Shown here: positions 1 through 28,297 of the stretch, piece after piece
Numbering within the stretch: the first letter of the stretch is position 1
How the letters are laid out: each line of letters starts with the position of its first letter
DNA from: Lucifuga dentata
Taxonomy: Eukaryota; Chordata; Actinopteri; Ophidiiformes; Bythitidae
DNA: 64,000 nt
Assembly (NCBI GenBank): GCA_014773175.1
Contig: VXCM01000724.1
Span: 57,852-121,851 of the forward strand
Reading direction: 5' to 3'
Notes under the pieces: model-generated
Databases searched by the model: none
Seen by the model: the letters and a program-made list of their open reading frames with translations, nothing else
What the model was told of the DNA's origin: nothing
Program-made: the position numbers and the translations under genes

Positions 1-1735
1 TGGGGGTGGGGTGGAAGTAAGAGGATCAGTGCAGGATGAGAGCTTGTTAAAAAACAGGTGTGATGTCACTGACAGGAGTCTGTGATTGGTGAAAGTCTGA
101 TATCTTCTTGGCTTCTTCCTCTCACTCCAGTCCAAGACAAATCCACCACCCTTCACTTCCTCCTTCAAGCCACAGCCTTAACATTTAACCCACATTATTA
201 TACTTATCTGACTATAAAGGCAGGAATCTCTGTCTGTGGCACCAATATTTCTAGAACCCCACACTGTATGAAGTTGATATTCGGCAGGTATAATGCTCAG
301 GACTGAAGGACGTGCAGTGTCACGTGAAGTTGTTTAGATGAGAGATTCTTGAATTGAGCTGTGCTGGTAAAAAGTAGTCCATGCGGCAGGATACGCTCCA
401 AGTGTGGCAGCATATGCTCCAGTCCAGTGGCACGGTCTCACAGTACATACAGCAAGCAAAGCTAGTTCACGAAGACGTGCAGAACAAAATTATGGCAGAC
501 TGTGACACACACCATAAAGTCCAGCCTGTTCCGAAAACAGGCACGTTTTGAATGGGCACTGCACTAGTATTACTGATGACCTTTTATATATATATATATA
601 TATATATATACAGTATAATAACCACTTTTTGTTTTGGAAATGTTCCATATTTTCTGTGTGGTGATGTTAAACGGCGAGTGTTCTGACAGCGTTTCCCACA
701 AGCTGAGGATTTATTTGTGTGAGGGGAGTCGAGGTGTTCAAACGTGTTTCAGTATGATGCGCCAGTTGAAAAATGTACTGAAATGATAAGATAACCTAAT
801 GATTTCCCTTAAATGTACTGCTCTTGCAGACTGCCCTTTGAGATACTTTTTCATGCCGGCTTCTTAAAGGAAGGAAAAATAAATACAAAAAATAGGAAAA
901 ATAAGTTTTTTGGTGGAGGCAATTTTACTTGAGTGGGTGACAGATTCTATATATTNAAAAAAAAAAAATATATATATATATATATATAAAACAAATGGTT
1001 CTGTGTGTGAGACCATCTAAAATCTGCACGTTAGGCTTCATAATATTAGAAGTTATCTTTGCATACATCCATGTTGGGTTACTGTTATCAGGATGTGATT
1101 ATATCTTGTGAAAACATTGCTGTTCAGGAGCTTTTTTTGCTAAGATCTGTTGCATGCTTAGCCCAGACATGATGCAGACTTGGATGAAGACAAATTCAAA
1201 ATGGTTTCCTGGCATTTATAGTTCTGACACTTTCATAACAACTGCGCATGACGTCCATAATCACAGATTGTGAGTGCCAAGACAACCATAGCAGCATGTG
1301 AGGCTCTTTAGCTCCACCAGAACTCTCGCTTCTCAGTTCGATCTTCTTTCTAGCCTTCATATGTTGGTTGCATAGATTTTACCACTTCATGTGATCATGT
1401 GACAGGAATTTTCCTCAGACCTCCAGAGGCTACTGCTTGCTAGGAATTGGCAGGACATAGCTGCTTGGCCAATTGTTGATGACATTAGATGCCATCAACA
1501 TTATTTCAAATGTTGTAAACCTTGCAAGCGACCCTCAAATGCATCCACATTAAGCACAAACCAGCCTTCAATTCTGGGAAATGGATGTTCCTTCAAGCAC
1601 ACAAATGCACCAATAAGGAAGCACTGAAAAGCAATCTTGGGTTTTAACTGCAAGTAGTTGTTTCTGATTGGCCAGTGGGTTTTTGTTGAATTCATATATC
1701 GGACGCCTCACGCATTGTTATTGTCAATCGTTTAA
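1..1735. other. prkg1 intronic DNA, no gene seen
   Basis: AT-rich non-coding sequence. It holds (TA)n at 585-610, an assembly N at 956 followed by (AT)n at 969-988, and no splice-flanked conserved frame. The short frames present have no recognisable domain. Confidence 0.6.
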
Positions 1736-2300
1736 AGGACCGTACCATCCAATTTGCATGTTTGGGCCTAATGTATTCAATTTTAATACATGTTACGTTA
1801 CTGACAATCATTTCCCAAATAATAAAACCATATTTCAGCTTTCCTGATATTTTGCAAAATCTCTTAATCTTTCAAAATGAAATATTCAAGCGATAACACC
1901 CACCTTAAAAACTGATGTTTCATTTGCTAATAGTTAAGCAGCCTTATGAAGTTACGCTCATTTAAATTTTTCGATAAATGCAGGTCTTCTTGTGGGACAT
2001 ACATTCATTCCACGCTTTTTATTGCACATAAATGCTAAAATTACAAAACTTTGAAAAAAACCTGAATACATGTGTTGTTCACGATAATGGATTACCTATC
2101 CCAAGAATGTTTCAAGTATCAACAAGTTGATTTTAATAGCAACCAGAATGAACTGAAACCAATGGCAGTCTGGAAGGTAGGAAAAACATTTTTAATTCAC
2201 CATTCCAGTAGTATGCTTTGGGAAATGATTGTCAGTAACCTTACATGTATGAAAATTGAATATGTTAAGCTCAAACATGCAAAATGGATGGTATGGTCCT
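1736..2300 (-). mobile_element. TTAA-flanked palindromic MITE, copy 1
   Basis: Long inverted arms of about 90 bp begin AGGACCGTAC and end GTATGGTCCT. Exact TTAA duplications lie at 1732-1735 and 2301-2304. TTAA target duplication is used by piggyBac and Kolobok elements; the AGG terminus fits Kolobok better than piggyBac (CCC). It encodes nothing credible; an open frame through its right half is fortuitous. The orientation label is relative to the copy at 51531. Confidence 0.85.
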
Positions 2301-3055
2301 TTAACCACCATTCTGTATCAGTGCACATGGTACCGGTAACCATAGCAACAATACTTTTGGTTAGTTCTAAATTACTATCACTGGTAAAATTGGCTAAACC
2401 ACAGGTTAAACCGGCTACAAACAAGCTCCATTTAACACCACAGCATTGTTTTCCTATGCCTCAGCCATTTTTGTGTGTGTGTGTGTGTATACATATTAGG
2501 ACACCTTCTCGTGTATTATCACTTATTAACATAATCGCAGCAATAAATAAATTAACAAAGGCAACACATGGCTCATTGTGATGGATTGCCTGTCTCTATG
2601 GGCTTATTTTTAAGAGTGTACTGACATGCACAGAAAGCAGCGGATGCCTGGAAGGTAGAAAAAACATATTTCATAAGTTGAAACAAATCGTGGCATGCTT
2701 CTCGAAAGCGATCATACACAGCAGTGATGGGAAGCACGCACAATTTGTAGTTAATTGGAAAAACCTGCAAAAACACTGACATGGCCTTTTATGTACAGTA
2801 AGTACTTCAGTCTCAGCCTGTGACTCTCAACCATGGAGCTAAAGGGAAAATTCCACGCATAGTTTTGGTTATGATTCCATTCAGTTATAATAACACCTTA
2901 GACACATAATTGCTGAGATCTGAGGATGTGGCGACATCATTAAAAAGGAGTCCAGCAGGATGAGAAATGCATATGATGCATCTGTTATTATCAAAAAATA
3001 ATTTTTATTGATGTTGCTTCATCACCAAATCTCACCAATTATGCTGGTGAGTTAA

Positions 3056-3581
3056 AGGATTATACTGGTGGATTTTGATTGTCACATTAATGACAGCCAT
3101 TTTCCCAAAACACAAAACTGTATTATAGGTTTTTTGATAATTTTTCTAAATCCCCTAATCTTTCAAAATCAAATGTTCAGATGATACACCCACCTTAAAA
3201 TGTTATGTTTTGCCTGCTAATACTTATGCATGATTATAGAAGGGACAGTTGTTTTAATGTACTATTTACTACTACACTTTACTTACTATTTACTGTTTAT
3301 TGGAGGAGATATACATTTTCATCCGGTTGCTCCTTGTTGGATCGGTTTAATTAAGTAACTTGACAAAATATTTAATAGATTTTATATTTGCTGTGATGGA
3401 TTATTTATCTCAAGTGTGTTTCAAGTCTCCACAAGTTGATTTTTATAGCATACTGGAATGAACTGAAACCGATGGCAATCTAGAAGGTAGGAAAATGTAC
3501 TGTTCCAGTAGCATGGTTTTGGAAAATGGTTTGCAGTAATGTAATGCGTATGTGGGTTGTATAAATCACTGGTACACTCCC
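3056..3581 (-). mobile_element. TTAA-flanked palindromic MITE, copy 2
   Basis: Same family and orientation as copy 1, 750 bp downstream of it. It starts AGGATTATAC and ends GGTACACTCCC, with TTAA at 3052-3055 and 3582-3585. The shared interior includes GTTTCAAGT and a motif near GAATGAACTGAAACC. Confidence 0.8.
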
Positions 3582-3639
3582 TTAACTGTTATTATACTAC
3601 AAATAAAAGACTTATGTTGTAAGAAAGCTGAGTTTTCCT

Positions 3640-3985
3640 TTAATGCACCAACCATTAGTCTCGTCTCCTGTACCCAGCTCTTATTCATGCCCCGGTCTTG
3701 ACCTCGGCTCTACATCAGTCACTCCAGCTCAGAACTCTCGCACCTCGGCCTCGCTCTCAGCCTCCAAGACCGCACGTTATTTTCATAATCCCCTTCCCAG
3801 GACACCAGATCGCCATCCAATTACCAGTTACATTTTCAACCATCTACTGGAAATCAACACCACCGTCTTCCTCCTGGGTAACGCCAAAGGACATTCCAGA
3901 CACCGCGTGCAGCTGCTTTGAGTGTGTTTGTTGTCGCGTGTAATTTCCAATGTGTGCCTCGTTGTGCCACAATAAAGCGTAGAGC
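3640..3985. other. GC-rich block of unknown origin ending in AATAAAG
   Basis: C-rich, higher-GC stretch inside AT-rich intron, ending with AATAAAG near 3971. Two overlapping + strand frames (3643-3921, 3698-3943) cross it but show no known domain. It could be the end of a retroelement LTR or an inserted transcript; I cannot decide. Confidence 0.3.
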
Positions 3986-4371
3986 TGTCTTTGGCTTAGA
4001 GGATGATTTAGAGGCGCGATGTCGTGCAAATGAATCACTTTGGCAGATATTGTGTTTCGAATAAAACATCGCGTGAAGCACTCTAAGTTGTTTTGGTGAG
4101 CTACAGTGGAGAAGCAGGGAACAGGTGTAACAAGCTGCTCGCTAATATGAAACTCCTAAGGCCTCTTAAGGATGATTCATGCTTATGTAACTACTATTTC
4201 AATACAGCCCAAAGTGTTGCATTGCTTTGTTGTATCACCATGGTTAGTAAATGACACAAACAGTGCACACTTCGTTTGATGAGGCAAATTGGGTCATGTA
4301 ACAGATTGTAGGTGTCCGTGTAAAGAGAGTGTTGCTGTAGCTGTAGCTCATTATCACTGATGAGAAATCTG

Positions 4372-4372
<1 letters not shown>

Positions 4373-4420
<48 letters not shown>
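4373..4420. repeat. (TG)n microsatellite
   Basis: About 24 uninterrupted TG units in the prkg1 intron. Confidence 0.95.
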
Positions 4421-4421
<1 letters not shown>

Positions 4422-5712
4422 TGTGTGGAGACTGACCATTTAGAAGTAATTTGAGAAAATTATTGTCATTTTTTCCAATAATAATTGAGTTTTCATCACA
4501 TCCATCTTAATGGCTTTCTTGACTTATCAAATTTAATATGATTGTGTTTGTGAAGCTTTTTGTTCTTCTACACATGTATGACTTAAAATAAAAATAAACG
4601 TGCAAGTTAAGGTTGACAGTTGACAGACAGGTATATTTGTAGACATACATATAGCGGTAGCTTTCAACAAATGCTTCTACAGGTGGATTAACAGCTGACA
4701 TCTGGAAGTATTTGTACTTGGATGTAGCATTCAAGGACATGGATTTTGATTCTTTAGCACAACTTTTTATTAAAGGTTTCACTTCCAGAACCTGTTAATT
4801 AATCTTTGATGACAGTTTTTAGCAGATGAAAATCTGTGAAAGAAGTGAAGAAGACTTGTCAATATTTTTTTTTTTTTTTTTTTTTTGTCATTTTTGACTA
4901 ATTTTTGGGAAGCAATAAATGGTTTTTTTTCCTAGAACTTGTTTGCGTTTTTTGTTTAAAAAAAAAAACAAACTGTTTTCCTTATTTTTTTCTAGAACTG
5001 TCTAACATCAAATGGAAAATCAAGAATACTGAAGAAACGGTTATTTATTTTAGAGGGTTTTTTTTTTTTAAATTATTATCATTCCAAGTATTTCTTAGGG
5101 ACCAGATTTGTTTTGCAAGTTTTTTTAAAAATAAATAAATTAAAAAAAAATTTCAGAATCAAAATTTTTTACTTTTTAGACATTTTTAGATCAAAATTTT
5201 CCTAGAAACAAGCAGATGATTGGGAGGTTTGATAGAAACATCAAGATTTTTACATAATTTTCACATAATGTAGTAATGTTCAATGTAAAGAATTTGTATG
5301 AGCTTTACTATCAATCATTAAGAGTCCACAGACAGCCAATCCTCATAAACCTGATGTTGTTGTGCAATGTGGCCAATTTGTTGGTCTTTCTCTGATTAAT
5401 GTGATGAGGACTAAGTACTGGAGGAGTTTTAGTGTATGCTTTTGTGGACAAACAGAGGAACAGGTGGAGTTTGGCATTAGCCAGACTATTAGGTTAGGTT
5501 AGGAGCATTGATATAGTTCATAGGAGTTTATCTGAGGTGAAAGATATATGTTCTATGCTAGCTAGAGTTCACAAACAGGCATCTGTTATTATTGCCTATG
5601 CCACAAACTAACACTCTCTTCTCTCCTACATCGTCCTCACCTTTCACAATCTGTTCTTTCCCGACCAACTGTGACCTTTATTCGGAAGGGTCAGGACAGA
5701 GAGAGAAAGTAT

Positions 5713-5713
<1 letters not shown>

Positions 5714-5758
<45 letters not shown>
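5714..5758. repeat. (GT)n microsatellite
   Basis: About 22 GT units. The reading frames across it on both strands are artefacts of the repeat. Confidence 0.95.
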
Positions 5759-5759
<1 letters not shown>

Positions 5760-6345
5760 ATGTGTGAGGACAGGCAGTTACGTGTGTGTTTGGAAGAGGG
5801 AAGGCGGAGGGAGTTGACATAGCATGTGAAGGAATTGTCACATCAGTTCATTGAAATAGATTGGCATACAGTATGTCAGAGTCCAGATCAGACACCGACA
5901 GTGAATGTCAGAGGATATTATTTGAATCGAGAATGGGAGCTTTATTTTACTTTTTGAAGAATTTGTGGCACAAAATAATCTGCTTATGGAAAGTCACCTG
6001 AATAATTTTCTTGAGCTTTTTTGTTATATTTTGATCTATGCTAGACTGGATAACACCACGCTTAGATTGGATTTTTATGCACCGACAGACAGGGCTTCTG
6101 GACGCTGTGCTGGTGCGGCATTAGAGTTTATCACTGTGGAACTGTTGGACTTTCACAATAAAAAATGGAATCTTGTGATACCGACTCAGAGGATTCATGC
6201 AATTGGGGCGATTCCTCAGAGGAAGAGGAAGATGAACATGGTTTCATTAATACTAAAGAGTATGCAGATCATGCAGTGATGTTTTCATGAGGAATGTCCA
6301 TGAGTTTTGATTATTGACTATTGACCGCTTTTCTGTTTGGTCTGA

Positions 6346-22751
<16,406 letters not shown>

Positions 22752-24960
22752 AGTTTCGTCTCCCCGAAACCAAACGAACTTCTTTCTGTTGACTTGGAGG
22801 CCATCTTGAGGACATGGCTGTGTTGTTAAAAAACTGCATTAAAAATGAGAGGAGAGGATATGGAAAAGAAGATAAAATCGATGGATGGCAAACCCTCTGG
22901 GTCACCGATATGCCTTTATTTCACTGTGGCTCTGGATCAAGCATTTATAATGGGACTGCTGTAGCGCTTCTCCGGTGTTGTCTTTTACACTCGGCTCAAA
23001 AGGCAAAGGCAAAGAAAGTGCAGGGATACACACTTACACACAATAAAACAGAGGCTGATATTGGAGCCAGATTTCCCGTATAAAGGGGACAGGTGATTCA
23101 TAGGTGGATGAATGTGCGATAGGCTGTTCTAAGTGTTGGTCTAGGTCAACTAAAAGTGTGAAAATGAGGATTGTGGACTGTTTGTTTCTCCGCACTTGTT
23201 GGTTAAATAGTTGTTGGACTTTGGGAGAATATGATGTTGCTATAATTGCTGCCTGTCATCTCTGGCAGTCTGAATCTTTTCAAGGAAGGAAACCAGACCT
23301 ACACTGCGAGAAAACTGCTATCAAGTGCTCAAGACTAACCTGAATGTCACTAATTTTCTTCTTACTTTAAGACATCCATATGGCATATGTACGGTTCATA
23401 ATATTTGAATTGTCACACATGGCTAAAATCAAATACTTAATACACTTTATGAAATGTTAGCGTACCTTGAAAAGCACAGATGGTGTTAGCGTGCGTCAGT
23501 GAAAACAAATGTGACTCTTCAAGTGCCCTGCTTCGAATTTAATCAATCACACCATACACGCGAAATATCACTTTATTATTTCCATAAAGCAATCTGTCAT
23601 TATGCACTTAAGACCATTAAACTTTGAGGAAAATCAGCAGTTATAGCTAACTTTAAGCATCAGCAGACAGAGTCGAACCTATTCTTTCTTTGCCTCCGGT
23701 GCTTTTACCTGCACACTGATGGACTTAATATGCTTCAAAGCACACGTATGAATGCTTCTGTACTTACTCACCACTTCTTAATTTTATTTTCGAGTCACCC
23801 GAATGCCTCATCCCAGTCAACCAAACCATAAATCCTCTGTTTGCTTCTGTATATGTTTGACATAACTGTGAAAAAGGTTTTAATGTCTTTGGTGCTGTTA
23901 TTAATTATGATAAGGAACGGTGAGATGCCAGTAGTGGTTATTGTTTTGTATCGTAATGTTTTTGTGCTTGATTCCTTTGTGATGCACTTCACTTCCTTTA
24001 GAAAATTGGAGAATTGTGTCAATTTGTAAACTTGAGTGAAAATTTGTTTAATATCACTTGACACTGTGGTGGATTGTGCTAAGTGGTATATATATATATA
24101 TTTTTGAGGTTTTTAAGTAGATTTCGTGGATAAAATACATCCATAAAAAATTGTCATCCACTGCATTGGAGACTGAATTTACATTTACATAATCTGAATA
24201 CTACCTTGACTTGTCATGTCATCATCCTGCAGAAAATCAAACTTATCAAACAACTGATGAATCAAGATTATTTTGCTGAATACCTACAACCGTTTCCTAT
24301 AGCACCATGAACCAGTCGCCCATCTCCCAAATCATCATCTCTCATGTTCAATAATCAATAATCAGAGCATAAAAGTAGAAAAATGTAAGTGCCTTAAATC
24401 AATGGCATACAAAACTAACATCACAAGACCTTTTCAATGCTGCATGAACACATATACACCTCAGAAACTTATGTGTCCTCTTCGATGGCTGCTTCTCATC
24501 CTTTCTTATACCTAATAAATACATTAATTGCTACTGAAAGAGAATTTCTAGTCATTTGATGGCTGGCAAAGTTTCCTGCTTCATTTCTCTCATAGGAACA
24601 CTTATGAAAGAGTTAAATTGCATAGGTTAGAAAATCTATTATACCTCATATGGCTGCACTGACAAGCTTTTCTCTAGATGTGTGAATGGATGCGATCTTA
24701 TGAAGCTCATCCATCAGTCATATTATCAATGCATTCAGAGATGGCAAGAATGATTTGCAGTTTTGACCTTAGATTTTCCACCAATATGACAATATACTGA
24801 CAATCTTTGAGGGTGTGACAGCATTGATCACTAATAGATCATTAAATTCTCAGTTTAGACTCATGTAGACTGACACATAAACAACATCAGTTGTTGAATC
24901 TTTTTCAGTGTTGATGGAAAAGCTAAAATGAGAATAAATTTTTGCCCTAAACATACCATA
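22752..24960 (+). other. prkg1: prkg1 3'UTR, end uncertain
   Basis: No reading frame of note follows the stop. AATAAA hexamers lie at 23042-23047, 24514-24519 and 24933-24938, so the transcript could end at several points. I cannot choose between them without cDNA. The last 200 bases include a segment repeated at 26388, so the true end may be earlier. Confidence 0.45.
24736..24905 (+). repeat. dispersed direct repeat, copy A
   Basis: Shares ATGATTTGCAGTTTTGACC, a run through CCACCAATATGACAATATA, and GTAGACTGACACATAAAC with 26388-26537. Family not recognised. Confidence 0.8.
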
Positions 24961-25172
24961 ATAACTATTGTGCTGCATCACAGAGCCTTATGTATGTCTT
25001 CACCTTTGAGTCCTATATTGGTCGCCTTCTGCAATGTTACCTGATATTTGCCTTGTGTTATGTTTTACTGCTGTAAATTGATTTTGCAGAGTGCCACGTG
25101 TAAAATTTTTAAAAAATTATAGAGTAAAACCAATACTTTTGAGTGGTGTTTGTCCAGTTATTTTACAGTTAA

Positions 25173-25719
25173 AGGATCATACTGATGATCGTGCAAGACA
25201 ACCATTTCCCAAAATATACGACTGGAGTGGTAAATTTCAGAATTGTTTTTCTTCCAAACCTTCCATACTTTTGGCTTCAGTTCATTCCTATATGCTATAT
25301 CAACTCTTACAGACTTGAAACATGCTTGAGATATGGAATACATCACAGTGAACAACATGTTTATTAGGTTTATTTGCCGAAGTAACTTTATTTAACTGAT
25401 CCAACACGGAACTCCATGGAAGACAATGTATGTCTCCGACAGGAAATATAGTAGTCCCAGGAGAAGATGGCTTTTATCAGAAATTAAAATGACTGTGCCT
25501 TCTACAATTGTGCATCAGTGTTAGAAGGTGAAACATTGAATTTTAAGGTGGGTGTATCACTTGAGCATTTGATTTTGAAAGATCAGAAGATTTGAAAAAG
25601 TTGCAAGAAAACTAAAATAAAATATGATTTTATGTTTTGGAAATTGGTTATCAGTAGCTTAACATGTATGCTGATTGTATATATTAGGATCAAACATGTA
25701 CAATGGCCGGTATAGTCCT
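25173..25719 (+). mobile_element. TTAA-flanked palindromic MITE, copy 3
   Basis: Starts AGGATCATAC and ends GTATAGTCCT, with exact TTAA at 25169-25172 and 25720-25723. It lies between prkg1 and dkk1, inside the pair of direct repeats at 24736 and 26388. Confidence 0.85.
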
Positions 25720-26110
25720 TTAAACTCTTGTGGATTTAAATTATGTAGTTTGCTGGAGTTGCCACTGGAGGGAGCTAAAGACAAGAGTGATCTCTCAACC
25801 CAGATGTCTCAATCTGATGCGAACTTGTTTGAGATCGTCTCACATCTCAGAATCTGTCGGAGGGTTAATGTCCATGCAGGGTGAGATGATTCAGCTCTGT
25901 GGTCTCTGTGTTTGGGGACAGTAGGGAAATGGCTCAGGTCATAACAACAGGGTGACACTTCATGAGATGAAAGGGGATCAAAGTGCATCAAAGGAGCTCA
26001 TCTTACCAGAAGTGACGTTTAGTAAAGCGGAGATAAAAGCTGCACTTCAAAAGATATACAGCAGTCCAGACGCGCAAAGTGCTCCACAGTGTTTGTCAGG
26101 TGTCCACGGC

Positions 26111-26112
<2 letters not shown>

Positions 26113-26160
<48 letters not shown>
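26113..26160. repeat. (CT)n microsatellite
   Basis: About 24 CT units upstream of dkk1, followed by an imperfect CA-rich run. Open frames across it are repeat artefacts. Confidence 0.95.
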
Positions 26161-26161
<1 letters not shown>

Positions 26162-26308
26162 ACCTACACACATGCACACACGCACTCACGCACGCACGAC
26201 CAGCAGATGACATCGGAGTGCCAAGGTTTGGTTTCCTCAGGAAACCAAAGCGCACGTTTGCATCACGCATTAACACTTTTCTCAGCATATTGTTGGATTT
26301 TGTCAAAA

Positions 26309-26310
<2 letters not shown>

Positions 26311-26343
<33 letters not shown>
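26311..26343. repeat. poly-T tract
   Basis: Long T homopolymer about 1.5 kb upstream of dkk1. Confidence 0.9.
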
Positions 26344-26346
<3 letters not shown>

Positions 26347-26387
26347 CACCAAGTCTTAAAGTTTTAAACCTAGGAACAATCTAAAAT

Positions 26388-26537
26388 CAGAGACGGCAAT
26401 AATGATTTGCAGTTTTGACCTTAGATTTTCCACCAATATGACAATATACTGACAATCTTTGCACGGTGACAGCATCGATCACTAATAGACTTATGTAGAC
26501 TGACACATAAACATCAATTATCAACATCAATCTTTTT
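26388..26537 (+). repeat. dispersed direct repeat, copy B
   Basis: Second copy of the segment at 24736, same orientation, with a small deletion in the middle. Confidence 0.8.
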
Positions 26538-26789
26538 GCAATCAATATTTGCTAAAAATTGCGAGCCATTTTGCTTTTTTTCTCTCCAAGTTTAATTAAA
26601 GTTACAGCTTTTTTCTTTNGGGGCATGTAGTAAAGCCATAGAAAAAGGCAAATGCAACACTATTTCAAGAAAATTAGCCTGACTTCAATAAAAATAAATA
26701 AATAAATAAAAAAGTACTGGAAACAATTCAAATGCTAGTTTGGATCCTTGCAGCACAGGAAGGGTCAGAGAGCAAGACAGATCAGAGTT

Positions 26790-27080
26790 CCCTTTAATCT
26801 CAAAGTGCCAGTCAACCCTGAAAGGCCTCTCCACGGAAGGCCATTAATTCCGTAAACTTTTCACACCCCTTAATGGTCTGCATATCCTACACATTGATGT
26901 CCGCCACTGGTGTAATCAAGCACACTTTGGAGGATAATTGCCCCCTCTTCAATCAGAAGGATCAAATGAAGTAGTTAATCGAGGCAAGTAACTTCAATCA
27001 CGTCTTCAAATAAGCCAAAGGGCTGTTAGGATGCTTGAATGTCAAAGAAGCTCCAGTCATCAGCAGCTTTTCTGCAAAGA
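26790..27080. promoter_or_regulatory. candidate dkk1 upstream enhancer
   Basis: A repeat-free block 0.8-1.1 kb upstream of the dkk1 TATA box. It contains TCAAAG twice (TCF/LEF-type cores), a T-box half-site TTCACACC, and several TAAT homeodomain cores. Function and conservation are inferred from composition and position only. Confidence 0.3.
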
Positions 27081-27834
27081 GGAAAATAGCAGTTACAAAC
27101 ACCAAATTACATACAGTCTTTAAGCAAGGCTTTATTTAGGATTGTGTGTAAAATTAACTTCCTATATAAGAAGAAACGTGTGAGACATTTTCCATCATAT
27201 TGTTTTGCTGGATTAAATTGATCATAGTCTGCAAGGCATAACATAATCATCATAATCATCATAATCAAATAACATACATCAAATTTTTGGAGTCATTATT
27301 TTTGGGACATCATATGAATTCTGATTAGAATAAAGGGACAGAAGGATGAATGGATGAATTAGTGCAAAGACTGTACATTGCTGTTGTTTGTTTGAGGAAA
27401 AAAATTATTTGAGCCATTAATGGAACATACCACTAACTGCTAATTTCATTTTGTCAAATTTTCAGTTTTAAAGTTTTTAATTGAAAAACGAGAACACATA
27501 TAATCGAAATAGCTTCATCATCATAACCATGGTGATGAGTTCTGTCAGTAATTTCATGTCACTTGTGTCAGAAATCTATTATTTGAAGCTATTGAAATAA
27601 AGTGGAATAAGGTAGAAAAATAATGAAATAACTGGAAATTAATTCGCTTGATGAATGAAAGCCTGATGTTTTTGGGTTAATAAATAAAGTTATGAATAAA
27701 GTTGTAAAGTAAGTTATATATGTCTGATGGGACAGTCTGTCACACTTTTGAGGGCTCATTATCTCTGTACACAAACATTGTGAAAGGCAGGAGGATGGAT
27801 GGCCGTTTCCTCTCTTTGCAATTCCAGCCTCCGC

Positions 27835-27887
27835 CTTTGTTTAGCGCAGCGAGGGGCGGGAAGACCAACAGGTCCACGTGTATAAAG
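27835..27887 (+). promoter_or_regulatory. dkk1: dkk1 core promoter: TCF-like site, GC box, E-box, TATA box
   Basis: In order: CTTTGTT at 27835-27841 (reverse of the TCF/LEF core AACAAAG), GGGGCGGG within 27851-27860 (Sp1-type GC box), CACGTG at 27875-27880 (E-box) and TATAAAG at 27881-27887. Transcription would start near 27910, giving a 5'UTR of about 170 bases without an upstream ATG. Dkk1 is a known direct beta-catenin/TCF target acting as feedback, so a promoter TCF site is plausible. Use of this site here is inference. Confidence 0.7.
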
Positions 27888-28078
27888 AGAAGAGCATCCC
27901 GGCACTGTGCGTCTGGACAACTCCACGCACCGTACAGAGACTTCCCTCTGGAACTTTGGATTCAGGATTCAAGGCCGCTCTGGACTTTGTCACTCGGTTA
28001 CTTACTAACAAAAATCACCGGATTTTTTTATTTTATTTGTCTTTTAAACGCTTCGCAGCAGGCTGTAAAGGGAGAATC

Positions 28079-28297
28079 ATGCAGATACCATCAGCGCATC
28101 GCTTCGTGGCTCTCTGTTTCACGCTCTGTGGATATCTTGGGGACGTTTACGCGGGGACAGTTCTCATGAACTCCAACGCCATCAAAAACTTGCCCGGTGG
28201 TGGTTTGGGTGGCAAAACCGCTGACAGTGTCAGTCCGACCCCACGCACATCACCATCTGGAAGCATTGGGCACAAACTACCCCTAGACACCCTACAG
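28079..28297 (+). CDS. dkk1: dkk1 exon 1: signal peptide and N-terminal motif
   Basis: ATG at 28079-28081; donor gtaatt after CTACAG. It is exactly 73 codons, ending in phase 0. It holds the signal peptide, the conserved NAIKNLP motif and a low-complexity Gly/Ser/Pro stretch. Confidence 0.95.

Noticed and set aside
1501..1695. 64-codon minus-strand frame
   Set aside because: No recognisable domain, no splice context, and not repeated in the window.
2072..2581. 169-codon + strand frame
   Set aside because: It covers the right arm of MITE copy 1 and the flank. No domain, and the family has no coding sequence.
6166..6291. Short acidic frame (CDTDSEDSCNWGDSSEEEED)
   Set aside because: Looks like the acidic N-terminus of some transposases, but is only 41 codons with no further domain and no inverted termini. 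It also lies just upstream of a prkg1 exon and could be chance.
26113..26160. CRISPR-like or regulatory repeat array
   Set aside because: Plain dinucleotide repeat without spacers. No CRISPR, phage or bacterial gene occurs anywhere in the window.
27720..28169. 149-codon frame across the dkk1 promoter
   Set aside because: It begins upstream of the TATA box and is in a different frame from the dkk1 ATG. It overlaps promoter and 5'UTR.
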